Part shown: positions 5,080 through 5,113 of the stretch, piece after piece
How the letters are laid out: each line of letters begins with the position of its first letter
Numbering within the stretch: the first letter of the stretch is position 1
Assembly: GCA_949288405.1 (NCBI GenBank)
Contig: CASEKM010000129.1
Location: 1-5,113, forward strand
Length of the DNA: 5,113 nucleotides
Direction of reading: 5' to 3'
Source: an uncultured bacterium
GTDB lineage: Bacteria; Bacillota; Clostridia; Oscillospirales; Oscillospiraceae
Made by a program: the position numbers and the translations under genes
The notes under the pieces: model-generated
The model's database searches: none
The model's input: the letters and a program-made list of their open reading frames with translations, nothing else
Told to the model about the DNA's origin: nothing

Positions 5080-5113
5080 GCCCCCCTTTCCCATGCAGCA
5101 GCGCCCCGGCACG

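Noticed and set aside
5094..5113. ATG at 5094 as the start of another gene
   Set aside because: It is preceded by CCCCCCTTTCCC with no ribosome binding site, and only seven codons are visible before the window ends.

Overview
The window is GC-rich, roughly 60-65% in the genes with a strong preference for G or C at third codon positions. It carries a Firmicutes-type housekeeping cluster: a YqeG-family phosphatase, an endonuclease IV-like TIM barrel, an M24 Xaa-Pro peptidase, EF-P and a CD1247-type zinc-ribbon protein. Gene content, GC and canonical GGAGG ribosome binding sites suggest a high-GC anaerobic clostridium of the Oscillospiraceae (Flavonifractor / Lawsonibacter / Oscillibacter-like). 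This placement is inference from gene content; no marker gene here fixes the genus.

Bases 1-421 contain no gene I can defend. Bases 1-120 are AT-richer than the rest. On the minus strand they carry an open frame that runs off the left edge. Bases 130-407 hold a run of inverted repeats: a long imperfect palindrome, an 11-bp GC-rich hairpin with a T-rich tail, two small hairpins and a 17-bp stem followed by TTTT. They look like repeat-element or terminator structure, or a structured RNA, rather than coding sequence.

Bases 422-1225 (minus strand) encode a 267-residue protein that I read as a divergent, compact glycoside hydrolase 18 (YaaH/SleL-like) barrel. It is divergent from the main operon. 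A strong sigma-A promoter (1239-1267, TTGTCC-N17-TATACT with extended TG) reads rightward, its -35 box overlaps the ribosome binding site of the minus-strand gene, and the predicted transcript begins almost directly with a 26-nt GC hairpin.

Bases 1361-3935 form the first rightward gene group. yqeG (GTG start) overlaps the endonuclease IV-like gene by ATGA. A 116-bp compound palindromic element (2725-2840) follows and supplies the last codons and stop of that gene. The M24 peptidase comes next (GTG start). A second sigma-A promoter (3962-3990) then drives efp (4029-4598) and, probably in the same transcript, the CD1247-type protein (4681-5079). The pairing of an M24 aminopeptidase with efp is a common Firmicutes arrangement (as in yqhT-efp of Bacillus). 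The YqeG phosphatase (probable phospholipid phosphatase), the nuclease-like barrel and the peptidase have no obvious shared pathway and look like a housekeeping neighbourhood.

The most unusual items are the compound palindrome at 2725-2840, the hairpin array at 130-407 and the degenerate GH18-like gene. I see no evidence for a defence system, CRISPR array or complete mobile element in the window.
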